The notes under the pieces: generated by a model
What the model was told of the DNA's origin: nothing
The model's input: the letters and a program-made list of their open reading frames with translations, nothing else
Databases searched by the model: none
Translations under genes and position numbers: made by a program
DNA from: Deferribacter abyssi
Lineage (GTDB): Bacteria; Chrysiogenota; Deferribacteres; Deferribacterales; Deferribacteraceae
Assembly: GCF_049472655.1 (NCBI RefSeq)
Contig: NZ_JAQNCS010000004.1
Location: forward strand, 94,492-158,491
Direction: 5' to 3'
Length of the DNA: 64,000 bases
Shown: piece by piece, positions 9,201 to 16,106 of the stretch
Layout of the letters: every line of letters begins with the position of its first letter
Numbering within the stretch: the stretch's first letter is position 1

Positions 9201-9488
9201 TACCACAACCTTTTCCACATCCTTTGCGTTGGCTCCTGGGTATGGTACAAAAATATCAACCATTGGAACAACAATTTGTGGTTCTTCCTCTTTAGGAGTA
9301 AAAATAACAGAAACAATTCCTATAAAAATAGAAGCAATCACAAGTAATGGAGTGATTTTCGAGCGTAAAAACGCCTTTGCCACCCTTTCTGCTATTCCAT
9401 ATTTTAACTCTTCAAGTTCCTCTTCTACTTCTATTTCACAGTTTTCAACTTCACTGTTCTTTTTTATTTCTTTATCCTTTTTTTCCAT
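6210..9488 (-). CDS. RND efflux pump, inner-membrane subunit
   Basis: This 1092-residue AcrB/MexB-like proton-driven pump has the usual 12-helix plan with two large periplasmic loops. The TM4 proton-relay motif is GLVVDDAIIVVEN, which keeps the paired aspartates of AcrB (D407/D408) and is unlike the single-aspartate pattern of CzcA-type metal pumps. In TM10, where AcrB has Lys940, the sequence reads GIMVRNAVLL, so arginine replaces lysine. The N-terminus has a charged cytoplasmic extension of about 35 residues (EKKDKEIKKN...). It sits between the adaptor gene and the DUF2892 gene, all behind ArsR. The substrate is not predictable; the ArsR control suggests a metal, thiol or sulfur signal. Confidence 0.9.
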   Translation of the reverse strand: MEKKDKEIKKNSEVENCEIEVEEELEELKYGIAERVAKAFLRSKITPLLVIASIFIGIVSVIFTPKEEEPQIVVPMVDIFVPYPGANAKDVEKVVVEPLEKLMWEIPGVEYVYGTAMNDVGMVVVRFKVGEDEEKSITKLKTKIDYNMDRMPHGVLPPIIKKRSIDDVPQVALTLWSKKYDSYTLRRIAVEVEQQLKEIPDVSETSIIGGYKRVIKVEPDIVALKSYNIDLFRLYGAINMSNQSLNTGEITYNNKTFYIKAGGFFKDVQDVKNLVVGVYQGKPVYLKDVAKVMDAPEVPKNYVLIGFNEKISPNLYNAVTISISKRKGSDSVVVAEHILKKLNSLKKTIIPESVNVTITRNYGETAYDKVKTLIEHLLGAILAVIIVMTFTMGWRAGLVVFVALPVTFALTLFVYYMFDYTLNRVTLFALIFVAGLVVDDAIIVVENMERHFKISKTNLLKRAIMAVGEVGNPTILATITVIVAIYPMAFVRGLMGPYMKPMPIGASLAMIFSLLVALIITPWLSYKLLAGHTKVEKDVDEEDYIKTTKLYKMYSSILVPLMDKLSLRILLGVVMIGLFIGAFMFIPTKLVVMKMLPFDNKNELQVIIDMPEGTSLEETTRVASEIGSYLATVKEVKNYQIYAGIAAPYNFNGLVRHYFLRKGSNVADIQVNFVDKTARKLKSHALAKLIREPIQRIAKKYNANVKIAEVPPGPPVLSTLVAEVYGPNEKARLEVAKKVKEIFENTEGVVDVDWYVEDDMKEYVFEVDKEKAALTGISTEMIAKTMYMALNGMKVGRVHTGFDREGVDIILKLPENEKNILDSIKNINLISMAGKPVPLIELVHLKERVKDKAIYHKNLQPVVYVTGDVAGKEESPVYAILKMNKNIKNITYNGKPVELLWTHQPETTDHVSIKWDGEWQITYEVFRDLGLAFAAVLIIMYFVLVAWFKSFATPIIMMIPIPLSLLGIIPGHYLFGKFFTATSMIGFIALAGIMVRNAVLLIDFTEAALEKGKSIKEAVVQAGAIRTRPVVLTTVAVITGALFMLPDPIFAGLGVSLITGAVVSTILTLVIIPLTYYIYYRMFGKFIKKVEV

Positions 9489-9489
9489 A

Positions 9490-10665
9490 TTACCCCTCCA
9501 GGATATCTCCAGCGTTTAGTTTATCAGCATTCTCAATCACAATCTTCTCTCCTTCACTCAAACCACTAAGAATTTCAACTTTATCTTGAAATCTTCTACC
9601 AGTTTTGACTATACGCAATTCAGCTTTTCCATTTTTATCTACAAACACTATCTCAAGCTGCCCTCTAATCACTACCGCCTGTTTTGGTACAAGTAAAATA
9701 TTTTCCTTTGTCCCTGTTATTTTAATTTTGGCATACATACCTGGAGTGGCATCACTATTCCCTGTCAATTTTATTTTAAAATTCCTCGTGGCAGGATCTA
9801 CATCAGGACTTATTTCTAAAACTTTTGCAATATACTGTACTCCAATAGATGGAATTTCCACATCCACTTTTTTACCCACCTTAAATTTACCAGTAACACT
9901 TTCGTTAACATAAGCATAAACCACATTATCAAGACTTCCTATTTTCAAAATAGGTTGACCTGGAGCAGCTAAATTACCCACATCTGACTTTTTTTCTAAA
10001 ACTATTCCATCAAAAGGTGCAAGAACTTTTGTATAGGATAAATATGTATTTACTTCTGATAACGCAGCTAATGCTTGTTCTCTCTTAATTTTAACCTGAT
10101 TTAATTTTTCCTCTGCAAGTTTCACATTTCTTTCAGCAATTTCATAAGCCGCTTTTGCCATTTTATACTTAGCTTCAACTTCATCAAATTCCTGTTTACT
10201 AACACTTTCATTAGCAATGAGATTTTTAAATCTTTTATATGTTTTTTCAGCAAGTTCATAAGCTGCCTTAGCCTGCTGGTATTGTTGTCTTGCCATTTCT
10301 ATACCAAGCTCTGCCTGCTTCAATCCATTTTCAGCCTCTTTAACTGCTGCTTTTGCAAATTCTCTCTTATCTTCAAGTTCCTTACTTTTAATTTTTATAA
10401 GCAACTCACCTTTTTTAAATCTCTCACCCTCTTTTACATAAATTTTTTCAATATACCCAACCACTTTAGGCATAAGATACGTGGTAGTATTACTAAATAC
10501 TGTACCACTGTAACTGAATCCTGTACTTACTGTTTCTTTTTTCAAAATTTCTGTTTTTACTTTTACTTTCTTTGGAGACTCAAGTTGTTCGGTCATTTTC
10601 TTTTTTTCGCCTGACGAACAAGCTATAAAAAAGAATAATGACAAAATAGCTAACCATTTTTTCAT
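9490..10665 (-). CDS. RND efflux periplasmic adaptor (MFP) lipoprotein
   Basis: This 391-residue membrane-fusion protein has a lipoprotein signal peptide ending FFFIACSSG, with lipid attachment on Cys16. Next comes the N-terminal beta-barrel/lipoyl half (VGYIEKIYVKEGERFKKGELL). A long alpha-helical hairpin covers about residues 100-200 and is rich in Ala, Glu and Lys. The second lipoyl half follows (LAPFDGIVLEKKSDVGN), then the beta-barrel and membrane-proximal domains. It bridges the RND pump and the TolC-type channel. It starts 22 bases downstream of the channel gene and is separated from the pump gene by one base. Confidence 0.9.
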   Translation of the reverse strand: MKKWLAILSLFFFIACSSGEKKKMTEQLESPKKVKVKTEILKKETVSTGFSYSGTVFSNTTTYLMPKVVGYIEKIYVKEGERFKKGELLIKIKSKELEDKREFAKAAVKEAENGLKQAELGIEMARQQYQQAKAAYELAEKTYKRFKNLIANESVSKQEFDEVEAKYKMAKAAYEIAERNVKLAEEKLNQVKIKREQALAALSEVNTYLSYTKVLAPFDGIVLEKKSDVGNLAAPGQPILKIGSLDNVVYAYVNESVTGKFKVGKKVDVEIPSIGVQYIAKVLEISPDVDPATRNFKIKLTGNSDATPGMYAKIKITGTKENILLVPKQAVVIRGQLEIVFVDKNGKAELRIVKTGRRFQDKVEILSGLSEGEKIVIENADKLNAGDILEG

Positions 10666-10687
10666 AAATCTATCCTCCTAATTTGTT

Positions 10688-11995
10688 TTATTTTAACAAT
10701 CCTACAGCAAACATTAACCTTGCCTTATTAACTATCAGTTCATATTCTGCCATATACAGTTTTAACTCAGCTTCTTTGACTTCAACTTCCCTATCAAGAA
10801 GCTCAGTCACCTTTACAATGCCTTCTTTAAATCGGTTTTCAGTAATTTTTAAAGCCTCATAAGCTTTTTCTACCTGAATCTTTGCAGTCTCCACCTTCTT
10901 CTCACTAGCAAAAATTGAATAATATGCTTCTTTAACTTCACTTTTAATTTGATACTTTAAATCAGTTATCTTATTAATAAGTGAAAAATATTTACTTCTT
11001 GACTCTCTTACTTTGTTATAATCAGAAAAGCCGTTAAATAGATTTAATTTTACATATGCACCTATTGTAAAACCATTTCCTTCATCACCTAAAAACTTAT
11101 TATCATTTTGTTTATAATTAGCAAAAAGTGCCACTTCAGGCAAAAATAAGCTTTTTGCTTTTTTAATTTCATAATCATTAACTTTTAAATATTTTTCATA
11201 CGCTTTTAAATCTTCCCTATTATTCATAGCTAACGCTAAATAATCATTCAGCTTTTTATTTACATTTAGATCCACATCACTCCAGACAATTTCAATATTA
11301 TCATCAGAGTTTAAGAGTCGTTGTAAAAAGCTCTTAGAAACTTCCACCTGTTTTTCCGCATCTTTAACAGCCACTTCATTCATCAATAAATAATTTTCAG
11401 CAACAAGTAAGTCACTTTTAACAATCATCCCATTCTCATAGAAATTTTTTGCCATTTCATAATATCTTTTAGTTCTTTCATATGATTTCTTTGTTACATC
11501 TAAAGCTTTTTCTGATAATCCCACTGCAAAAAAAGACCTGTAGGTATTGTATATTAAAGTTTCTTTAATCCTTGATAATTTTAAATTTGCAGCTTGCTCC
11601 ATTGCTTTAGCCTGTTTTATTCCAAAAAGAATCTTACCATTCATAAAAACAGGCTGAATAATTTCAATTTTACTCTCAAAATTCGATACATTTTCAGGAT
11701 TACTCATTTGTGTCAAAAAATACGGCATATCAAATTTACCCTGAGCCATTTTAAAAAACGCTGCCGTTGCAGGCTCATCTGTTCTCATATATGTTTCAGA
11801 AATAGTTAGTTTCGGAAGGTAAGCTCCTTTTGCCTGATACAACTGATATTTTGCTGCTTTGGCTTCCTCTTCATAAGCCTTAATTACACTATTGTTCTTT
11901 AAAACCATCTTTTTTGCTTCAGTAAAGGTAAGAGGCTTAGCAAAAGCTACACTACTATAAAGGAACAAAAGTCCCACAACTCTTAATATTCTCAT
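10688..11995 (-). CDS. TolC-family outer-membrane efflux channel
   Basis: This 435-residue protein has an N-terminal signal peptide (LLFLYSSVAFAKP, cleavage near residue 19). Two long helical repeats follow, typical of TolC: AKKMVLKNNSVIKAYEEEAK in the first half and MNNREDLKAYEKYLKVNDYE in the second. It should form the trimeric outer-membrane duct for the adaptor and pump encoded downstream. Its start overlaps the stop of the ArsR gene by four bases, so the two are translationally coupled. Confidence 0.9.
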   Translation of the reverse strand: MRILRVVGLLFLYSSVAFAKPLTFTEAKKMVLKNNSVIKAYEEEAKAAKYQLYQAKGAYLPKLTISETYMRTDEPATAAFFKMAQGKFDMPYFLTQMSNPENVSNFESKIEIIQPVFMNGKILFGIKQAKAMEQAANLKLSRIKETLIYNTYRSFFAVGLSEKALDVTKKSYERTKRYYEMAKNFYENGMIVKSDLLVAENYLLMNEVAVKDAEKQVEVSKSFLQRLLNSDDNIEIVWSDVDLNVNKKLNDYLALAMNNREDLKAYEKYLKVNDYEIKKAKSLFLPEVALFANYKQNDNKFLGDEGNGFTIGAYVKLNLFNGFSDYNKVRESRSKYFSLINKITDLKYQIKSEVKEAYYSIFASEKKVETAKIQVEKAYEALKITENRFKEGIVKVTELLDREVEVKEAELKLYMAEYELIVNKARLMFAVGLLK

Positions 11996-12264
11996 TCTTC
12001 TCCCTCCATAAGTATATCAACAATTTTTTTTATTTTTCCATCTATCACTTTGTAACAAATAATATTTTTATCTCTTTCTCCTTCTACAATTCCAGCATTT
12101 TTCAAAAGACTCAAATGTCTACTTATAATTGCTTGAGGAATACTCATCATTTCAGAAATCTTTGTTACATTACATTCCTTTTTTGACAAACCATGTACAA
12201 GCTGTAACCTAATTGGATGACCTAAAATTTTTAATTTTTCTGCATATATGTCGTAGTTACTCAT
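11992..12264 (-). CDS. ArsR-family repressor of the efflux operon
   Basis: This 90-residue winged-helix protein has the ArsR signature KILGHPIRLQLVHGL (residues 12-26) and the recognition helix PQAIISRHLSLL. The start is the ATG at 12264, because GGGGGTG lies just upstream; a longer frame would cross the operator. It has two cysteines, Cys31 (KECNV, before the recognition helix) and Cys70 (IICYKV, in the wing). The pair could bind metal or form a disulfide or polysulfide bridge; that is inference. It is the first gene of the efflux operon and very likely represses it and itself through the palindrome at 12292-12313. Confidence 0.85.
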   Translation of the reverse strand: MSNYDIYAEKLKILGHPIRLQLVHGLSKKECNVTKISEMMSIPQAIISRHLSLLKNAGIVEGERDKNIICYKVIDGKIKKIVDILMEGEE

Positions 12265-12291
12265 TATAACACCCCCAAGAATATATATACC

Positions 12292-12321
12292 TATAAATAT
12301 ATGTATATTTATATTTGTCAA
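12292..12321 (-). promoter_or_regulatory. Promoter and ArsR operator of the efflux operon
   Basis: Reading leftward, TTGACA (12321-12316) is followed 16 bases later by TATTTA, a plausible -10. A perfect inverted repeat, TATAAATATA-CA-TATATTTATA (12313-12292), fills the spacer and the -10. A repressor bound there would block RNA polymerase. The layout matches ArsR/SmtB operators. Confidence 0.65.
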
Positions 12322-12412
12322 TAATAATATTGCCTTTTATTAGTTTTTCCAAAACATTACATCAACTTAACTATAGATAATGACTTCTACAATATTCTTT
12401 CAAAACTTTTTA

Positions 12413-12441
12413 TTGATTTATCGATAACTATGTGTTATTAG
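12413..12441 (+). promoter_or_regulatory. Likely rpsB-tsf promoter
   Basis: TTGATT (12413-12418) and TATTAG (12436-12441) are 17 bases apart. They lie about 20 bases before the structured leader and would give a 5' UTR of roughly 100 bases. Neither box is a perfect match. Confidence 0.4.
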
Positions 12442-12458
12442 GAACACCCTAAAACACA

Positions 12459-12520
12459 CGCCCGTGTAAATTAAGACATTAGGCATGTGTCAGTTTTTAC
12501 TGATGCCTGTGTCTTGGGCG
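12459..12520 (+). promoter_or_regulatory. Structured rpsB leader RNA
   Basis: The untranslated leader can fold into a long interrupted stem. From outside inward the pairs are CGCCC/GGGCG, AAGACA/TGTCTT, AGGCAT/ATGCCT and CAG/CTG. They are separated by a 9-base internal bulge on the left, small bulges and a G bulge at 12509, with loop TTTTTA. It is not followed by a T-run, so it is not a terminator. It ends about 15 bases before the ribosome site AAGGAGG. A leader that binds S2 and represses its own translation is the obvious model, because rpsB leaders are autoregulated in other bacteria. That this particular fold does so is inference. Confidence 0.6.
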
Positions 12521-12545
12521 GAGGAATAACAAATAAGGAGGAACT

Positions 12546-13364
12546 ATGTCTTACATATCAATCAAAAATCTTTTGGAAGCCGGAGTGCATTTTGGTCATC
12601 AAACAAAAAGATGGAACCCAAAGATGGAAAAGTATGTCTTTGGGAAGAAAAACGGTATTTACATTATCGATCTTCAAAAGACGGTGCAATGTTTCAATCA
12701 GGCTTATGAGTTTATCAGAGATATGGTCAAAAATGGTTCTACAATACTTTTTGTCGGGACCAAAAAACAGGCTCAAGAAGCAATTAAAGAAGCAGCTGAA
12801 AAGTGCCAAAGTTTTTATGTTAATAACAGATGGCTTGGTGGTACATTAACTAATTTTCAAACTATTAAAACTAGAATACAAAGACTCAAAGAATTAGAAG
12901 AAATGTTCAATTCAGGATATATAAAAAATTATTCAAAAAAAGAAGCTGCTAGGTTGAAAAAAGAATACGAAAAACTCAAAAAAAATCTTTACGGTATTAA
13001 AGATATGGAAGATATACCTGACATACTTTTTATAATTGATATAAAAAGAGAAATGAACGCTGTATTAGAAGCTAAAAAACTTGGAATACCAATTGTAGCA
13101 ATTGTTGATACAAATTGTGATCCAGATTTAGTAGATTTTCCAATTCCTGGTAACGATGATGCTATTAGAGCATGTCAGCTTATTTCTGGGAAAATTGCTG
13201 ATGCAGTTCTTGAAGGAAAACAACTAAGAGAAGAAGAACTATTAGAAGAAATTAGATCTGCTAACGAACAAAAAGATGACGATGAAGATATCCCTGTTGA
13301 TGAAATAGTAGAAAGCGAAGAAACAAACGTAGAAGAAAAAGAAGAAGTTAAGGAGGAAAAATAA
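12546..13364 (+). CDS. rpsB: 30S ribosomal protein S2
   Basis: The N-terminus reads LLEAGVHFGHQTKRWNPKM, a hallmark of S2. Further S2 features are NNRWLGGTLTNFQTI and the D-x-N-C-D-P stretch near residue 185. At 272 residues it is somewhat longer than the E. coli protein because of a C-terminal tail rich in Glu and Asp (about the last 40 residues). S2 joins late in 30S assembly on the back of the small subunit. The start has a strong AAGGAGG at 12535-12541. The stop overlaps the tsf start by one base, giving the usual rpsB-tsf pair. Confidence 0.98.
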   Translation: MSYISIKNLLEAGVHFGHQTKRWNPKMEKYVFGKKNGIYIIDLQKTVQCFNQAYEFIRDMVKNGSTILFVGTKKQAQEAIKEAAEKCQSFYVNNRWLGGTLTNFQTIKTRIQRLKELEEMFNSGYIKNYSKKEAARLKKEYEKLKKNLYGIKDMEDIPDILFIIDIKREMNAVLEAKKLGIPIVAIVDTNCDPDLVDFPIPGNDDAIRACQLISGKIADAVLEGKQLREEELLEEIRSANEQKDDDEDIPVDEIVESEETNVEEKEEVKEEK

Positions 13365-14020
13365 TGGCACAAATTACTGCAGCAATGGTAAAAGAGCTTA
13401 GAGAAAAAACTGGCGCAGGGATGATGGACTGCAAAAAGGCTCTACAAGAAACAAACGGAGATATTGAAAAAGCTGTGGAATTCTTAAGAAAGAAAGGGCT
13501 TGCTGATGCTGCTAAAAAATCAAGTAGAATTGCAGCAGAAGGGCTAGTAGTATCATATATTCACGGTGGTGGCAAAATAGGAGTACTGGTTGAAGTAAAT
13601 TGTGAGACTGATTTTGTTGCTAGAACTGACGAATTTAAAGAATTGTGTCATGATATCGCTATGCATATTTGTGCTTCAAATCCTCTCTATGTTTCCAAAG
13701 ATGAAGTACCACAAGAAGTAATCGAAAAAGAAAAAGAAATTTATACTGCTAAAGCAAAAGAACAAGGTAAACCTGACCATATAATTGAAAAAATAGTAGA
13801 AGGACAAATTAAAAAATATTTAGAAAGCATATGTCTTCTTGATCAGCCTTTTGTAAAAAACCCTGATGTAACAGTATCTCAACATATTGCTGAAAAAATC
13901 GCAAAAATTGGTGAAAACATAAAAGTTAGAAGATTTGTAAGATATCAACTCGGTGAGGGTATCGAAAAAAAGCAGGAAAATTTCGTAGAAGAGGTGATGA
14001 AACAAGTGAAAGGGGCCTAG
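13364..14020 (+). CDS. tsf: Elongation factor Ts
   Basis: EF-Ts is the nucleotide-exchange factor for EF-Tu. The N-terminal UBA-like domain has VKELREKTGAGMMDCKKAL, and the core holds the TDFVAR motif (CETDFVARTDEF) that contacts EF-Tu. At 218 residues it is shorter than the E. coli protein (283), having a reduced second core subdomain as in many other phyla. Its ribosome site AAGGAGG lies within the 3' end of rpsB. A terminator follows about 60 bases after the stop, so pyrH and frr are not part of this transcript. Confidence 0.97.
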   Translation: MAQITAAMVKELREKTGAGMMDCKKALQETNGDIEKAVEFLRKKGLADAAKKSSRIAAEGLVVSYIHGGGKIGVLVEVNCETDFVARTDEFKELCHDIAMHICASNPLYVSKDEVPQEVIEKEKEIYTAKAKEQGKPDHIIEKIVEGQIKKYLESICLLDQPFVKNPDVTVSQHIAEKIAKIGENIKVRRFVRYQLGEGIEKKQENFVEEVMKQVKGA

Positions 14021-14082
14021 ATTATTGCCCTTTAGAAGTTTCATTAAAAGTTTTAAGTAGATTAAATAATAAATAAAGCATA

Positions 14083-14110
14083 AACCGCAAGCTAGTCTTG
14101 CGGTTTTTTT
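14083..14110 (+). terminator. Intrinsic terminator of rpsB-tsf
   Basis: The 9-bp stem AACCGCAAG/CTTGCGGTT with a 5-base loop runs into a tract of seven T. It lies between tsf and the nickel operon promoter. Confidence 0.92.
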
Positions 14111-14231
14111 AATTATAAATTATCTAGCTTGTTTTTATTTATCAAAAAAAACAAAAACATTATAATCTATAGGAACTACCTATATAATTTGTACTTTAGA
14201 AAATCATTCCAGAAATTTTCTCAATAAATTA

Positions 14232-14272
14232 TTGACACATCACAGTGTTACTGCTATCAAAATTCGTAACAC
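14232..14272 (+). promoter_or_regulatory. Nickel operon promoter with NikR-type operator
   Basis: TTGACA (14232-14237) and TATCAA (14255-14260) are 17 bases apart. An inverted repeat GTGTTAC-N14-GTAACAC (14245-14272) covers the -10 region. Its 28-base span matches the architecture of NikR operators, where a repressor tetramer binds two half-sites when nickel is plentiful. The nikR gene itself is not in the window. Confidence 0.75.
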
Positions 14273-14289
14273 TATAATGGAGGTTTAAG

Positions 14290-15051
14290 ATGAAAAAATT
14301 TTTTATTATTACTTTAGCAATTGTATTTTTTTCAGTGGGAAATGCTTTTGCTCACTTTCAAATGATTATACCAAATACTGATGTAATCACATCAAGCAAA
14401 TACTTAAATCTGAAACTAAATTATATTTTCATGCATCCATTTGAACAAAGTTATTTGAATATGGTGGCTCCCATTGAAGCAGGAGTGTATTTCAATGGTA
14501 AAAAACATATTTTTACAAAATCACTGACATCTTATAAAATAAACGACAAGTTGGCATGGAAATCAGCTTATAAAGTCAAAAGACCTGGCGATTACATCTT
14601 TTATGTTATACCAAAACCTTATTTTGAGCCTGCAGAAGAAATTTTTATACAACACATAACAAAAGTTGTAGTCAATTCTTTCTATTTAGAAAATGGTTGG
14701 GATAAAAAAATAGGTTTAAAAGCAGAAATAGTACCTCTTACTAGACCATATGGTTTGTGGAAAGGGAATACTTTTAGAGGAATGGTATTAAAAGATGGTA
14801 AACCTGTTCCTTTTGCTGAAGTTGAAGTAGAAATCTTTAATGATAAAGGGATAAAAGCACCAAATGACACATTTATAACTCAAGTAATCAAAACTGATGC
14901 AAACGGTATATTTACATACAGCTTTCCATTCGCAGGCTGGTGGGGTTTTGCTGCATTGATGGAAGGAGATAAAATGATTGAAAAAGATGGAAAAAAATAC
15001 CCTGTTGAACTTGGTGCAGTTTTCTGGCTTAAAGTTTACGATACAAAATAA
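14290..15051 (+). CDS. DUF4198 periplasmic nickel-uptake component (NikK-like)
   Basis: This 253-residue protein has a signal peptide (VFFSVGNAFA) cut before His22, so the mature protein would begin with histidine. The rest is beta-rich, with GKPVPFAEVEVEIFND and a TDANGIFTYSF turn typical of DUF4198, an Ig/transthyretin-like fold. DUF4198 genes commonly open ECF-type nickel or cobalt operons and are called NikK there. It is first behind the NikR operator and 11 bases before the CbiM-type gene. It probably binds Ni2+ outside the inner membrane. The metal identity rests on the operator and the nearby hypAB genes, not on this protein alone. Confidence 0.75.
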   Translation: MKKFFIITLAIVFFSVGNAFAHFQMIIPNTDVITSSKYLNLKLNYIFMHPFEQSYLNMVAPIEAGVYFNGKKHIFTKSLTSYKINDKLAWKSAYKVKRPGDYIFYVIPKPYFEPAEEIFIQHITKVVVNSFYLENGWDKKIGLKAEIVPLTRPYGLWKGNTFRGMVLKDGKPVPFAEVEVEIFNDKGIKAPNDTFITQVIKTDANGIFTYSFPFAGWWGFAALMEGDKMIEKDGKKYPVELGAVFWLKVYDTK

Positions 15052-15062
15052 GAGTCGTTCCC

Positions 15063-15629
15063 ATGCATATTGCTGATGGTATTTTAAATGCAAAAGTAGT
15101 TATAGGAGCCGATCTAATAGCTGCGGCTCCTCTTATTTACTCAGTATATAAAATCACTTATAAAGAACTACCTAAAACTGCACTTATGTCTACGCTTTTC
15201 TTTGTAGCATCATTCATCCATGTTCCATTAGGCCCTACATCTATTCATTTAGTTCTTAATGGTATTTTAGGTATTATTTTAGGAATTCATTCAATATCTG
15301 CAATTTTTGTGGCTTTGCTACTACAATTTCTACTTTTTGGTTATGGTGGTTTAACAACTCTTGGATTAAATACCTTAAACATGTTTGCTGGAGCAGTAGC
15401 AGCATATTACATTTATAGAGGGACAAAATTGAGTGCTTTTCTATCAGGTTTTTTGGCTGTATTTGTTTCTGCTACTTTTCTATCATTATCACTCGCATTG
15501 AGTGGTAAAAAATTTTTAGAAGTTGCTTACGCCTCATTCATTGCTCATTTCCCACTAATGATTATAGAAGGTATTGTTACAATGTTTATCGTTGAATATT
15601 TAAAAAAGTTATGGGGGCACATTAAATGA
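15063..15629 (+). CDS. CbiM/NikM-type substrate-binding membrane component
   Basis: This 188-residue integral membrane protein begins MHIADG, the strictly conserved CbiM/NikM start. The terminal amine, His2 and a later His ligate the metal there. About six hydrophobic segments follow, with SFIHVPLGPTSIHLVLNG holding further conserved histidines. It lacks the NikN/CbiN-type second part, whose job is probably done by the next gene. Together with the Q and O subunits it forms an energy-coupling-factor importer for Ni2+ (or Co2+). The stop overlaps the next start by four bases. Confidence 0.9.
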   Translation: MHIADGILNAKVVIGADLIAAAPLIYSVYKITYKELPKTALMSTLFFVASFIHVPLGPTSIHLVLNGILGIILGIHSISAIFVALLLQFLLFGYGGLTTLGLNTLNMFAGAVAAYYIYRGTKLSAFLSGFLAVFVSATFLSLSLALSGKKFLEVAYASFIAHFPLMIIEGIVTMFIVEYLKKLWGHIK

Positions 15630-16105
15630 AAAGATTTTTTATAATTTTATCCTTTTTATCAATTCTTATATCAAATTCTTTCGCACACAAATTAAACATT
15701 TTTGCTTATACTGAAAATGGTAAAATTTTTATCAGCACATATTTTGTAGACGGTACTCCTTGCAAAAACTGTACAATAGCATTGTATAAAGATAACAATA
15801 AAATCTTAAACGCCAAAACAGACAACAATGGTGAATTTTCTACTGATATGAAATGGAAAGAACCTATCAAAATAGTAGTTGAAGAAACTCTTGGTCACAA
15901 GGGAGAATTTGTATTGGAAGGGGATACACCCGCTGATAGTAAAGAATCAACTTCGATAAAAACTACAGAATCATATAATAAAGAAATGTTGCAAAAACTA
16001 ATTGATGAAGAATTAGATAAAAAGCTTAAATACATAAAAATTTATATTGGAATAGCTACCCTTTTAGGGGTTTTCGGAATTCTTAGATTATTTAAAAAGA
16101 AATAA
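15626..16105 (+). CDS. NikL-like small membrane-anchored subunit
   Basis: This 159-residue protein has a signal peptide ending SNSFA, followed by His21, so its mature end is again histidine. A beta-rich domain follows, with a C-K-N-C pair (TPCKNC) and TDNNGEFSTDM. It ends with a C-terminal membrane helix (YIGIATLLGVFGIL) and a basic tail. Genes in this position between cbiM and cbiQ are called NikL or 'cobalt transport subunit' and replace CbiN. The match rests on topology and context. It overlaps its upstream neighbour by four bases and is one base from the next gene. Confidence 0.7.
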   Translation: MKRFFIILSFLSILISNSFAHKLNIFAYTENGKIFISTYFVDGTPCKNCTIALYKDNNKILNAKTDNNGEFSTDMKWKEPIKIVVEETLGHKGEFVLEGDTPADSKESTSIKTTESYNKEMLQKLIDEELDKKLKYIKIYIGIATLLGVFGILRLFKKK

Positions 16106-16106
16106 A

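Noticed and set aside
12487..12849. Plus-strand ORF of 120 codons that includes the rpsB leader
   Set aside because: It overlaps rpsB in another frame, lacks a ribosome site at its start, and its residues match no S2 feature.
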